45,783 bases of DNA from Deltaproteobacteria bacterium (GTDB lineage Bacteria > Desulfobacterota > GWC2-55-46 > DRQE01), in contig JAJRSM010000021.1 in NCBI GenBank assembly GCA_024278765.1, positions 1 through 45,783 of the forward strand. The letters run 5' to 3'. A program made the position numbers and the translations under genes. Positions 27,561 to 36,922 of this stretch are shown here, piece after piece. The notes under the pieces were generated by a model, which did not search any database, was not told the origin of the DNA, and saw only the letters and a program-made list of their open reading frames with translations. Each line of letters opens with the position of its first letter. The stretch's first letter is position 1.

Positions 27561-27851
27561 ATGGCAAAACCTATGACTAAGTCAGAAGTGATTGAGCATC
27601 TTGCTAAGAAGACCGGACTAACAAAAAAGGACGTAAACACAGTCCTTGGCGAGTTTACGTTACTTGCCTACAAGCAGGCCAAAAATGATTTCACTATCCC
27701 GGGCATTGGTAAGCTTTCAGTTGTTAAAAGAAAGGCCAGAAAGGGAAGGAATCCTCAGACAGGCGAAGACATCAAGATTCCTGCAAAGAACGCAGTGAAG
27801 TTCAAGGTTGCAAAGGCATGCAAAGACGCGGTTGTAGGTTGTAAGAAGTAA
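27561..27851 (+). CDS. HU-family DNA-binding protein
   Basis: MTKSEVIEHLAKKTGLTKKDVNTVLGEFTLLAYKQ...GKLSVVKRKARKGRNPQTGEDIKIPAKNAVKFK; AGGAGG upstream of ATG 27561. Confidence 0.93.
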   Translation: MAKPMTKSEVIEHLAKKTGLTKKDVNTVLGEFTLLAYKQAKNDFTIPGIGKLSVVKRKARKGRNPQTGEDIKIPAKNAVKFKVAKACKDAVVGCKK

Positions 27852-27880
27852 AACGAATTAATAATAGATTATATGGTTTT

Positions 27881-27939
27881 AACGGGGTACTGATCGGATG
27901 ATTGCTAAGGCAAATTGTTCTGTTGTTACCCCGTTTTTT
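27881..27939 (+). terminator. Intrinsic terminator downstream of HU
   Basis: AACGGGGTA (27881-27889) / TACCCCGTT (27927-27935) followed by TTTTT. Confidence 0.65.
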
Positions 27940-28022
27940 CATTTCTTCTGTTGGTTTTATATTGTTTTTTTTCGTATTGATACTACTTGACCCGTCCTTG
28001 TTTATTGTGTTATTTTTTTCTA

Positions 28023-28997
28023 ATGAAGGTACTTGTAACAGGAGGGGCGGGTTTTATCGGATCACATCTGGTCGATACGCTCCTTTTGCGTGGCGATAGC
28101 GTCGTTGTCATTGACAACTTCAATGATTATTATGATCCGGCACTTAAGCGTGAGAACCTTGTGGCAGCTAGATCTAACTCTGCCTTTACTCTCCATGAAA
28201 TAGATATCAGGGACGCAGAGGCCGTTACGACGGTTATTGGTAGTGAACGGCCTGATGCAGTATGCCACTTGGCGGCACGCGCCGGGGTGCGCCCTTCAAT
28301 TGCAGATCCTATATTATACGAACAGACCAACTGCCTAGGTACAATGAATATCCTTGAGGCGGTTAAGGGTATCAAGTTAAAGAACTTTGTCTTTGCATCT
28401 TCTTCTTCGGTATACGGAGAAAATAGCAAGACGCCATTTTCTGAGGAAGACCCGGTAGAGCATCCGATATCACCGTACGCAGCGACCAAGCGTGCTGGCG
28501 AACTTATGCTCTATACATACGCCCACCTTTATGCCTTACCGGTTACCTGCCTGCGCTTTTTTACGGTATATGGTGAACGGGGCCGCCCTGATATGGCGGT
28601 AGCTATATTTACCAGGTTTATTGACGAAGGCAGTGCGCTACCTGTCTACGGCGACGGTACGGCAAGGCGCGACTTTACCTATATCGGTGATATAGTCAAA
28701 GGGGTAGTAGCTGCAATCGATCAGCCGCGTCGCTATGAGATAATAAATATCGGCGGCTCCGGGGTTATAACTGTTAATCGCCTTATCGAGGTTATAGAAG
28801 ACAAGCTTGGCAAAAAGGCAGTGGTTGATTACACAGCACCCTTTGCGGGGGACGTGCCGGTGACCTGTGCTGATACGCGCAGAGAGGAACGCCTACTGGG
28901 CTTTGTCCCAAATGTAGATATCGTCGAAGGGATAGGACGCTACGTTGCGTGGTATTTCAATTGTAAGGCCGGGCGTAAGGCAGGGCGGCAGGGTTAG
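28023..28997 (+). CDS. NAD-dependent epimerase (UDP-glucuronate 4-epimerase-like)
   Basis: MKVLVTGGAGFIGSHLVDTLLLRGDSVVVIDNFNDYYDPALKREN...SSSSVYGENSKTPFSEEDPVEHPISPYAATKRAGE. Confidence 0.9.
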   Translation: MKVLVTGGAGFIGSHLVDTLLLRGDSVVVIDNFNDYYDPALKRENLVAARSNSAFTLHEIDIRDAEAVTTVIGSERPDAVCHLAARAGVRPSIADPILYEQTNCLGTMNILEAVKGIKLKNFVFASSSSVYGENSKTPFSEEDPVEHPISPYAATKRAGELMLYTYAHLYALPVTCLRFFTVYGERGRPDMAVAIFTRFIDEGSALPVYGDGTARRDFTYIGDIVKGVVAAIDQPRRYEIINIGGSGVITVNRLIEVIEDKLGKKAVVDYTAPFAGDVPVTCADTRREERLLGFVPNVDIVEGIGRYVAWYFNCKAGRKAGRQG

Positions 28998-29040
28998 AAT
29001 CAAGGTTGGTTACGATTATTTGGAGGTTTGAGATAATATA

Positions 29041-30207
29041 ATGAAAAAACTTTTTATAAAAGACCTTAAAGAAAAGCAAAGGGTAGATACTACCTTGCTG
29101 GTAACGCGCAAAACGCTTAGCGTTAGCAAGGCAGGTAAACCGTATCTGGCATTGAAGCTTATGGACTCAACAGGAGAGCTCGACGCACGCGTCTGGGATA
29201 ACGCAGAGTCCATAGCAGAGGGCTTTAGTCTGGACGACGTTGTGCGTGTAAAGGGATCGGCCCTAGCTTATCAGGGAAAGATGCAGCTTAATTTAGGAAA
29301 CATCAAGGCCGTTAGTGACGGCGAATATACCTTGCGTGATTATCTGCCAGCATCAGAGCGAGACCCGCAGGAGATGATGGCAGAGCTTGACGCCTTAATA
29401 GCAGATATGAAAGATCCGTTTATTAAGGGGCTTTTAACTGATATGCTTGGCGATGGCAGTGAGTTGCGAGCAAGGTTTATGCAGGCCCCTGCTGCAAAGA
29501 TGATGCATCATCCGTATCTCGGAGGGTTGCTTGAGCATGTCTTGTCTCTGTGTGGTCTGGGGGTGGCCGTAAGCGGGCACTATAAAAACTTGAATAAAGA
29601 CCTTCTGGTTGCTGGTCTTATTCTGCATGATATCGGTAAGGTCTTTGAACTGACCTATGAGCGTTCATTTGGTTATTCCGATGAGGGGCGCTTGATCGGC
29701 CATATTACCATCGGCACAGAGCTTGTTGATTCGTATATGAAAAAAATACCTGGTTTTCCCGAAGAACTCCGCATGCAGCTTAAGCATCTTTTGCTGAGCC
29801 ATCACGGCACGCTTGAGTATGGTTCGCCAAAGAGACCGAAGACGCTGGAGGCACTGGTGCTTTCATATCTGGATGATCTGGATGCAAAGGTGAATGCCGC
29901 AGAGACGATTATGGCCGACCCCGCTGGGGAAGAACGCTGGAGTCCTTATCAGAGGATCTTCGAGAGATATATCTATAAAAAAAGATACCGTTACGAAGAC
30001 GGGGGCGGTGAGGCGGCATTGTCGGAATTACCGGAATCAAATGACGAGGCGGTATTTAATGGCAAGGCGGATGCCTCTCTTAAGGCGGATGCCTCTGGCA
30101 AGGCGGATGCCTCTCCTGAGCCTTCTGTAGAAAACGAAAGGATTAGTGGGAAAGATCAAGAGGGTAGTGCAAGCGGTCAGACACCTGAGTTTGATCTCTT
30201 TAAATAA
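29041..30207 (+). CDS. OB-fold + HD-domain 3'-5' exoribonuclease (YhaM-like)
   Basis: N-terminal OB fold (LLVTRKTLSVSKAGKPYLALKLMDSTGELDARVWDNA), HD domain (GGLLEHVLSLCGL...LILHDIGKVFEL). Confidence 0.85.
   Translation: MKKLFIKDLKEKQRVDTTLLVTRKTLSVSKAGKPYLALKLMDSTGELDARVWDNAESIAEGFSLDDVVRVKGSALAYQGKMQLNLGNIKAVSDGEYTLRDYLPASERDPQEMMAELDALIADMKDPFIKGLLTDMLGDGSELRARFMQAPAAKMMHHPYLGGLLEHVLSLCGLGVAVSGHYKNLNKDLLVAGLILHDIGKVFELTYERSFGYSDEGRLIGHITIGTELVDSYMKKIPGFPEELRMQLKHLLLSHHGTLEYGSPKRPKTLEALVLSYLDDLDAKVNAAETIMADPAGEERWSPYQRIFERYIYKKRYRYEDGGGEAALSELPESNDEAVFNGKADASLKADASGKADASPEPSVENERISGKDQEGSASGQTPEFDLFK
30061..30114 (+). repeat. Three tandem 18-bp repeats, (GGC/CTT)AAGGCGGATGCCTCT, encoding (G/L)KADAS
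   Basis: Read directly: ggcaaggcggatgcctct / cttaaggcggatgcctct / ggcaaggcggatgcctct. Confidence 0.9.
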
Positions 30208-30264
30208 TTATAGATATTGTAACCAGGTACTGTAAATCTTCTAATTTTTAAGCAGGGAGCACCC

Positions 30265-30597
30265 ATGGATACCTATTACGACCCGGAAGACCTTTTAAAG
30301 TTCGCTGAGATGGGTGAGGACGGCCCTGAACTATGGAAGAAGTTCAATGAGTGGTACGGTGAGGTCTTTAAGGCCGGAGCCCTTAGCGAGCGAGAGAAGG
30401 CCCTTATGGGGCTTGCCGTGGCCCACGGCGTGCAGTGTGCTTATTGTATAGATGCATTTACCAAGAGCTCTCTGGAAAATGGCGCAGACGCCGCACAGAT
30501 GACCGAGGCCGTCCATGTGGCAGCGGCTGTAAAGGGTGGCTCGGCTCTGGTCCATGGCGTACAGATGAAGAAGATTGCAAAGAAGATGGGTCTGTAA
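30265..30597 (+). CDS. AhpD/carboxymuconolactone decarboxylase-family protein (arsenosugar-biosynthesis-associated peroxidase-like)
   Basis: ALSEREKALMGLAVAHGVQCAYCIDAFTKSSLENGA; adjacent to ArsS-like radical SAM. Confidence 0.85.
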   Translation: MDTYYDPEDLLKFAEMGEDGPELWKKFNEWYGEVFKAGALSEREKALMGLAVAHGVQCAYCIDAFTKSSLENGADAAQMTEAVHVAAAVKGGSALVHGVQMKKIAKKMGL

Positions 30598-30599
30598 TA

Positions 30600-31619
30600 A
30601 TGGCCAAGCACGGACGCTACCTCTTGAGGGATTCTCGTTTTAAGCCATTCGAGGATACGTTAGAAGAGTACGGGCTTAGCCCGATAGTCGCCAGCAGTGT
30701 CAATACGCTTCAGATAAATATGGGTGCTGCCTGCAATATGAGCTGCGCTCATTGTCACGTAGAGGCCGACCCTGTCGGTCCTGATGGCCCTGATAAAGAC
30801 GAACAGATGGGGCGTGATGTCCTTGAGCAGTCTCTGCGTGTTATTGATACTTTCAAGATACGTACAGTTGATATAACCGGCGGTGCTCCTGAGATGAATC
30901 CCAATTACAGGTGGTTTCTAAAGGAGTGTAGTGCACAGGGGTTGTGCATTATAACGCGCACGAACCTTAGTGTTTTACTGGAGGACGGCTACGAGGATAT
31001 GGCCGCCTTTTTTGCGGCCCGTAAGGTTGAGGTCGTTGCATCTTTGCCTTATTATACCAGTACCGTGACTGATAGGGTAAGGGGGGCAGGGGCATTTGAT
31101 CGTTCTATCAAGGCCCTCAAACTTTTAAATGACCTTGGTTACGGCAAGCCCGGTACCGGGCTCTCACTGAGTCTTTTATATAACCCGGCCGGTGCTTACG
31201 TCTCGCCTTCGCAGGGGGCGATAGAGGCGGACTTCAGGAGAAGGCTGAAAGAAGACTATGATATATATTTTACTAATCTCTTTACCCTGATAAATATGCC
31301 CGTTGGTCGCTTCTTTACCTTTCTGGAGCGAAGCGGTAATCTGGAGCAGTATATTAATCGCTTAATTGATTCCTTTAACCCCGAGGCCGCAAGCAATGCT
31401 ATGTGCAAGGACCTTATCTCGGTCGGTTGGGACGGTACGTTATATGACTGTGACTTTAACCAGATGATGTTTTTAAAGTGTGCAGTAGAGTACCCGACGA
31501 TCTGGGACTTTGATCTGAAGGCTCTGGAGGGTAGGCGTATCGTAGTAGGCCTGCATTGTTACGCCTGTATGGCAGGGGCCGGGTCGAGTTGCGGCGGCGA
31601 GACTTCAAAGAAGAATTAG
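30600..31619 (+). CDS. arsS: Radical SAM protein, ArsS-like (arsenosugar biosynthesis)
   Basis: NMGAACNMSCAHCHVEADP (CxxxCxxC), DITGGAPEMNPNYRWFL, C-terminal MCKDLISVGWDGTLYDCDFNQM and HCYACMAGAGSSCGG. Start at ATG 30600. Confidence 0.85.
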   Translation: MAKHGRYLLRDSRFKPFEDTLEEYGLSPIVASSVNTLQINMGAACNMSCAHCHVEADPVGPDGPDKDEQMGRDVLEQSLRVIDTFKIRTVDITGGAPEMNPNYRWFLKECSAQGLCIITRTNLSVLLEDGYEDMAAFFAARKVEVVASLPYYTSTVTDRVRGAGAFDRSIKALKLLNDLGYGKPGTGLSLSLLYNPAGAYVSPSQGAIEADFRRRLKEDYDIYFTNLFTLINMPVGRFFTFLERSGNLEQYINRLIDSFNPEAASNAMCKDLISVGWDGTLYDCDFNQMMFLKCAVEYPTIWDFDLKALEGRRIVVGLHCYACMAGAGSSCGGETSKKN

Positions 31620-31679
31620 GTATTTGGTATTTACCTTTATAAAAAGATTGGCCAGATCGGCCAAATCGGTAAGGGCAGT

Positions 31680-32345
31680 ATGGATAAGATAGTAGTCTTT
31701 GGTGGGACATTCAACCCTATTCATTACGGGCACATGCGGTGCGCAATCGAGGTCAGTGAGGCACTCGGCATACCTCGCGTAGTCTTTATGCCAGCTGCGA
31801 CCTCACCGCACAAGAGCGGCGGCTCTGAGATCGGTGCCGAGATAGATGCCGAGATAAGGCTACATATGGCAAGGCTTGGCACCGGCGATAATCCGCTCTT
31901 TGAGGTGTCGGATATGGAGGTCAGGCGCGGTGCCGTATCTTATACCGTCGATACGGTCGGTGAGCTGATAGCCGCTGGCGGAGAGCCGACCCTGATCGTC
32001 GGGGCGGATCAGTTTAATCTCTTATCTTCCTGGGTAGATTACGAGCAGATATTGCGCATGGCTGATATCGCGGTAGTGCCCAGACCTGGCATTACTCTTA
32101 AAACACTGGAAGAGGCCTTGTCTGTTGAAGTTGCAGCCGGCTTTTGTTATGATAAAAATAGTGCTTCGTTTGTAAACAAAGCAGGGCACTGTATTAGTTT
32201 TGTCGATTCAACGCTTATGGGTATATCTTCTTCGGATATACGCAGGCGTGTTCAAGAGGGGCGCAGCATCAGTTATCTGGTAAGCCCCGTGGTTGAGAGC
32301 TATATCAAGGAGCATGGGCTGTACTCAACGCCAGAAGCGGTGTAA
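31680..32345 (+). CDS. nadD: Nicotinate-nucleotide adenylyltransferase
   Basis: VVFGGTFNPIHYGHMRCAIEV, GADQFNLLSSW, STLMGISSSDIRRRV. Confidence 0.95.
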   Translation: MDKIVVFGGTFNPIHYGHMRCAIEVSEALGIPRVVFMPAATSPHKSGGSEIGAEIDAEIRLHMARLGTGDNPLFEVSDMEVRRGAVSYTVDTVGELIAAGGEPTLIVGADQFNLLSSWVDYEQILRMADIAVVPRPGITLKTLEEALSVEVAAGFCYDKNSASFVNKAGHCISFVDSTLMGISSSDIRRRVQEGRSISYLVSPVVESYIKEHGLYSTPEAV

Positions 32346-32405
32346 GGGCTTACTGCTTTTCGGTAGCGGAACTTAAAATAATACTTACGAAGGAGTGTAG
32401 ATAAA

Positions 32406-32801
32406 CTGGACGCTATAACCACGGCACAGAAGGCCGTAAAATCAGCAAGAGAGAAGCACGCAACCGAGGTTGTGCTGCTGGATATTAAGGAATTATCGTC
32501 GATAGCCGATTATGTAGTTATATGTAGTGCCGATTCAGAGCGCCAAGTCCATGCCTTATCAAAGCAGATAGAGGACGATCTGCAGCTCTTAAAGGTAAAG
32601 CCTCTTAGCATTGAAGGGCTTGGTGAGGGCAAATGGGTACTTATGGACTATAACGATGTTATAGTCCATATATTTTTAGCACCCGTAAGGGCCTACTATG
32701 ATCTAGAAGGGCTCTGGGCCGATGCCGAGAGGATAGAGTCGGGCGACGATGATATAACTGACGATGCTGACTCGCCCCGGGCAAGTGGCTCTGCTGGTTA
32801 G
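32406..32801 (+). CDS. rsfS: Ribosomal silencing factor RsfS (Iojap), probable CTG start
   Basis: LDAITTAQKAVKSAREKHATEVVLLDIKELSSIADYVVICSADSERQVHALSKQIED...GLGEGKWVLMDYNDVIVHIF. No ATG/GTG/TTG at the expected N-terminus; AGGAG lies at 32391-32395. Confidence 0.85.
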   Translation: MDAITTAQKAVKSAREKHATEVVLLDIKELSSIADYVVICSADSERQVHALSKQIEDDLQLLKVKPLSIEGLGEGKWVLMDYNDVIVHIFLAPVRAYYDLEGLWADAERIESGDDDITDDADSPRASGSAG

Positions 32802-32851
32802 CTTGCTTAAGAAAGCGGCACAAAAAGCAGTCAGTCTTTTAAGAAAAAAGA

Positions 32852-33322
32852 ATGAAGATAATATTCTTATCAGTTGGTAAGCTGAAAAAGGGCTATGCAA
32901 GCGACGGTGTTCGAGAGTACCTCGGTAGAATCAAGCGGTATATGCCGGTTGAAGAGGTAATAGTCAGGGACGAATCCAGCGGCGGTAAGATCCCGAAGAA
33001 AGATGTCCTGCGGCGCGAGGGCCAGCGGATTCTCGGCAAGCTAAAGCAGGGGGATATCGTAGTAGCCCTTGACGAGCGAGGTCGTGGTTTTACATCTCAC
33101 GGGTTTGCGGCAGTGGTAGAACGCTTTATGGGCAGTGGCAAAAAACGCGTCTGTTTTATAGTAGGTGGCGCGTACGGACTGAGCCCGGAGCTTAAGCAAT
33201 CGGCAGATCTTCTCTTGCGGATCTCTGATATGGTAATGCCGCATGATCTTGCAAGGCTTGTCTTATCCGAGCAGGTCTACAGGGCCTTTACTATTTTGAG
33301 AGGCGAGCCGTATTCTCACTGA
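32852..33322 (+). CDS. rlmH: 23S rRNA pseudouridine-1915 N3-methyltransferase RlmH
   Basis: DEIVALDERGRGFTS-like core (DIVVALDERGRGFTSHGFAAVV), CFIVGGAYGLSPELKQSADLLLRISDMVMPHDLARLVLSEQVYRAFTILRGEPYSH. Confidence 0.96.
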   Translation: MKIIFLSVGKLKKGYASDGVREYLGRIKRYMPVEEVIVRDESSGGKIPKKDVLRREGQRILGKLKQGDIVVALDERGRGFTSHGFAAVVERFMGSGKKRVCFIVGGAYGLSPELKQSADLLLRISDMVMPHDLARLVLSEQVYRAFTILRGEPYSH

Positions 33323-33434
33323 GTTTTTTTGTCGGTCTGGTTGTAGCGCATCACGAGGCGATTTACTTGAGTAGCCGTAATCATAATTATACCTGTCTGC
33401 ATCTTAATATTTGCCAGCAGGGGAAAAACAGCCT

Positions 33435-34901
33435 ATGCATTCAAAGCTAATACTCTTTGTTATAATCTTACTGGTCAGCGGGTTCTTCTACCTGCATACC
33501 ATCAATCCATTTGAAATAACCATATCACTTTACGAGGGCTATAAATATACCTTCCCTGTTACGGTGATTATCTTCGCGGGCTTTATCATCGGTATAGTGC
33601 TGATGGTCTTTAATTCCTTTATAGTCGATCTGAAACGCGCGGTAATGGACTTTAAGAACCGTCGTAAGATAAAGGCGCGTGAGGGTTTTGAGGAGAAGTT
33701 CAGGAGGGGTTCTGTAGCTCTTGCCAAAGGGAACTCAAAGGATGCGGTAAAGATCTTTGAGGATGCTTACCGAAGCGACGTAGAGGTCCCTCAGCTTCGT
33801 AAAGAGCTTGTAATGAAACTTGCAGAGGCCTCTAGTGCGCAGGAGAACTTCGTACGCGCTACCGAAGTGCTAGAAAATATGATGCGCAAGATAGGCGATG
33901 ATATTGAGCTTTTATTTGTCCTTGTTAAGGTCTCTATAGCCTCAGGAGAGGTTGTCCGTCAGGAGCGATACTTAAGAGAGATAATACGCCTGGACGGCTC
34001 TAACGCAAGGGCTCTGCGCGGTCTTATCGGGATAATGATAATGGACCGTAACTTTAAAGAGGCCATAAACTTTCAGAGGACGATAATCTCTAATCTTCCG
34101 AAGGTCAAAAAAGGCGGTAAGCAGAGCGTAATCGACGACGAAAACAACAGGCTTGTCGGTCTCTTATTTGACGGTGCTACCGTTGCCTATGACTCAGGGG
34201 ATCAGTCTTTGGCCCTGTCTTATTCCGAGCAGGCACTTTCAATTGATAAGGGTTTTATCCCAGCCCATTTTATGATCGGCGATATTGATATTAAAAACGG
34301 CAAGCTCGACGAGGCCGTAAGGAGATGGGAAAAGGCCTATGCCTCGACAAAGTCGCCTTTCTTTTTGATGAGAATAGAGGATATACATCTGGGGCGGACG
34401 ATGCCTGACGAGGCCCTAGCCCTCTATACTTCGGCTCTGAAGGACTTGCCCGGTAGCGTTGAACTGCGGCTCTTGATGGCGAGGCTTCACCTGCGTCTTG
34501 ATATGATAGATGTAGCAATCGATGGTCTGGTGGCCCTTGCCCTTGATGGTCACGAGAGCTTCTACCGGCGTGTGCTCCTGAGTGAAGCGTACCAGAGACG
34601 TAACCAGCCGGATAAGGCAGCAGAGCTCTTGCAAAGCGCAATTGCACTGGACGGCGAGCTTACCCCGCCCTTTACCTGCTCTGAGTGTGGCTTTAGCAGG
34701 GGGCAGTGGTTTGGCAGGTGTCCTGATTGCGCCAGCTGGAACTCGTGTTCTGTCAGTAGTCTTTCCGCAGGTGGTAGCGGCCACGTCTCGCTTGGTAATG
34801 CTCTACCAGCCGGTAGCGGTATCGGTATCGGCGAAGGTGGTTTTGGCGCGCGCCGTGGGGTTTTAAGCGCAGGTGCTCCAGTAAAACGAGGTATCGCCTA
34901 G
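33435..34901 (+). CDS. LapB/YciM-like TPR protein with C-terminal rubredoxin-type metal site
   Basis: N-terminal TM pair, TPR repeats, C-terminal FTCSECGFSRGQWFGRCPDCASWNSC. Confidence 0.75.
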   Translation: MHSKLILFVIILLVSGFFYLHTINPFEITISLYEGYKYTFPVTVIIFAGFIIGIVLMVFNSFIVDLKRAVMDFKNRRKIKAREGFEEKFRRGSVALAKGNSKDAVKIFEDAYRSDVEVPQLRKELVMKLAEASSAQENFVRATEVLENMMRKIGDDIELLFVLVKVSIASGEVVRQERYLREIIRLDGSNARALRGLIGIMIMDRNFKEAINFQRTIISNLPKVKKGGKQSVIDDENNRLVGLLFDGATVAYDSGDQSLALSYSEQALSIDKGFIPAHFMIGDIDIKNGKLDEAVRRWEKAYASTKSPFFLMRIEDIHLGRTMPDEALALYTSALKDLPGSVELRLLMARLHLRLDMIDVAIDGLVALALDGHESFYRRVLLSEAYQRRNQPDKAAELLQSAIALDGELTPPFTCSECGFSRGQWFGRCPDCASWNSCSVSSLSAGGSGHVSLGNALPAGSGIGIGEGGFGARRGVLSAGAPVKRGIA

Positions 34902-36452
34902 ATGACTAAGTCAGTTGTTCTGATTGTCATGGACGGATGGGGGCTCTCCAGCAGAAGAGATGACAACCCGACGGCCACGGCGAACCTTCCTGTTATAAAT
35001 AAACTTATGGCGACTGCTCCGCTTACGACGCTCAGTACGTCTGGTTCTGACGTAGGGCTGCCCGACGGGCAGATGGGAAACTCCGAGGTCGGCCATCTAA
35101 CGATGGGGGCGGGCAGGGTAGTTTTTCAAGAGCTTACCCGGATAAACAATGCAATAGAAAGCTGTGAACTGGCGGCTAATCCGAAGCTGGTAGCTATGCT
35201 TACCGATATAAAGGACCGTGGCTCTGCCTTGCACTTAATGGGGCTTCTCTCCGACGGCGGCGTGCATAGCCATCAGGAGCATCTCTATGCGCTTTTGAGG
35301 ATCGCAAAGGACTTTGGAATCGGTAAGGTCTTTATACATGCAATCCTCGATGGCAGGGACACCCCGCCCAAAAGCGGTAAGGGCTATATGCAGGCCCTGC
35401 TCGGTAAGATCGATGAGATCGGGATCGGGCAGGTAGCAACGGTAAGCGGGCGGTTTTATGCGATGGACCGGGATAAACGCTACGAGCGCGTAGAGCTTGC
35501 CTACCGTGCGATTGCTGAGGCCAGTGGTGTAGAGGCCGGTGATGCATTAGCTGCCATAGAGGCCTCATACGCAGGTAAAGAGACCGATGAATTTATGCGT
35601 CCCGTGGTGATTACCGGTAGCGCAGGCCCGGCCGGAGCGACCGGAGCTGTCGGGGCCGTCGGTGACGGCGATGGCTTTATATTCTTCAACTACCGGGCCG
35701 ACCGTGCCAGAGAGATAACAGAGAGCTTTGTCTTGGACGGTTTTACTGGCTTTAAGAGAGAGAAGAGGCCGGACTTATCGGCCTTTCTTACCATGACCGA
35801 GTATGACGCGACCCTTCCCGTTAAAAACATCTTTTCGCCCGAGCCGCACGTAAATATTCTGGGCGAGGTTATCAGTAAAAATGGCATAGGTCAGTTCAGG
35901 GTGGCAGAGACCGAGAAGTACGCGCATGTGACATTTTTTTTCAACGGCGGGCGTGAAGAACCATATGTAGGCGAGGACAGGTTGCTCTTGCCCTCACTGC
36001 GTGACGTAGCTACCTATGATCTGGCCCCGCGTATGCGCGCCGCTGAGATAGCAGAGGCTACGGTTGCGAGAATGGACGAGATAAATGACGGTTTTATTTT
36101 AGTTAACTTCGCAAACTGCGATATGGTAGGTCATACAGGTAATATGGATGCGGCGGTGATTGCCTGTGAAGCAGTAGATGCCGGTGTTGGAAAGATTCTG
36201 GAGAAGGCACGGGAGAAAGGGGCGGCTGTTATTATCACGGCAGACCATGGCAATGTTGAGCAGATGATTGATTATGCCAGAAACTGTCCGTATACGGCGC
36301 ATACGACAAACCCCGTGCCCTTTATCTATGTTGATAAAGATGCCGTTGGTGTACGGCTTAAAGAGGGTGGGCTAGCTGACGTTGCACCGACCATCTTAAA
36401 GGTTATGGGGCTTGTTATTCCGGTAGAGATGACCGGTAAGCCGCTTTTTTAG
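34902..36452 (+). CDS. gpmI: 2,3-bisphosphoglycerate-independent phosphoglycerate mutase
   Basis: VLIVMDGWGLSSRRDDNPT...LPDGQMGNSEVGHLTMGAGRVVFQ...DGRDTPPKSG...ITADHGNVEQMID. Confidence 0.97.
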   Translation: MTKSVVLIVMDGWGLSSRRDDNPTATANLPVINKLMATAPLTTLSTSGSDVGLPDGQMGNSEVGHLTMGAGRVVFQELTRINNAIESCELAANPKLVAMLTDIKDRGSALHLMGLLSDGGVHSHQEHLYALLRIAKDFGIGKVFIHAILDGRDTPPKSGKGYMQALLGKIDEIGIGQVATVSGRFYAMDRDKRYERVELAYRAIAEASGVEAGDALAAIEASYAGKETDEFMRPVVITGSAGPAGATGAVGAVGDGDGFIFFNYRADRAREITESFVLDGFTGFKREKRPDLSAFLTMTEYDATLPVKNIFSPEPHVNILGEVISKNGIGQFRVAETEKYAHVTFFFNGGREEPYVGEDRLLLPSLRDVATYDLAPRMRAAEIAEATVARMDEINDGFILVNFANCDMVGHTGNMDAAVIACEAVDAGVGKILEKAREKGAAVIITADHGNVEQMIDYARNCPYTAHTTNPVPFIYVDKDAVGVRLKEGGLADVAPTILKVMGLVIPVEMTGKPLF

Positions 36453-36472
36453 AGTCGCTTGGTATTGGGTTA

Positions 36473-36580
36473 GGCCTTGCAGGCCGGCAAGGCTTTGCCG
36501 GCCTGTTAGGCTTTGCCGGCCTGTTAGGCTTTGCCGGCCTGTTAGGCTTTGCCGGCCTGCAAGGTCTTGCCGGCCTGCAA
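36473..36580. repeat. About six tandem 18-bp GC-rich units GGCTTTGCCGGCCTGTTA (variants at both ends), each containing GCCGGC
   Basis: Read directly: units at 36473, 36491, 36509, 36527, 36545 and 36563. Three are identical; the outer ones diverge. Confidence 0.95.
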
Positions 36581-36754
36581 GGCCCTTGACAAAGTTGTTG
36601 TTTAGGTCTTAACTTTAGAGAACTCTAGTGGCCTGGTTGTTAGGTGTGATACTATAAGATTAAGGCTTATATGTTAGTTTACCTGTCTGCTGTAGCGTCT
36701 CGGGCTGGTCTCCGGTCTGCTGCGCCAAAGACCGAAAGTGTGAGGTGAAGTCAA

Positions 36755-36922
36755 ATGTCTAAAACAGCCGGTACTTATCTGGATTGTCCGATGTGCGATT
36801 GTGAGATTCCTATCTCTGGTGAAGAAGATCCGAAAGACGAGATCTTCTGTCCTTACTGCGAGACGCCGCTTTTGCTTAAGAAAAACAGAGATGACGAGTT
36901 CTTCTTGCAGGAGAATTTTTAA
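36755..36922 (+). CDS. 55-aa zinc-ribbon small protein (not in the ORF track)
   Basis: MSKTAGTYLDCPMCDCEIPISGEEDPKDEIFCPYCETPLLLKKNRDDEFFLQENF*; two CxxC pairs and GAGGTGA upstream. Confidence 0.75.
   Translation: MSKTAGTYLDCPMCDCEIPISGEEDPKDEIFCPYCETPLLLKKNRDDEFFLQENF

Noticed and set aside
36473-36580. CRISPR-like array
   Set aside because: Units are contiguous 18-mers with no spacers.
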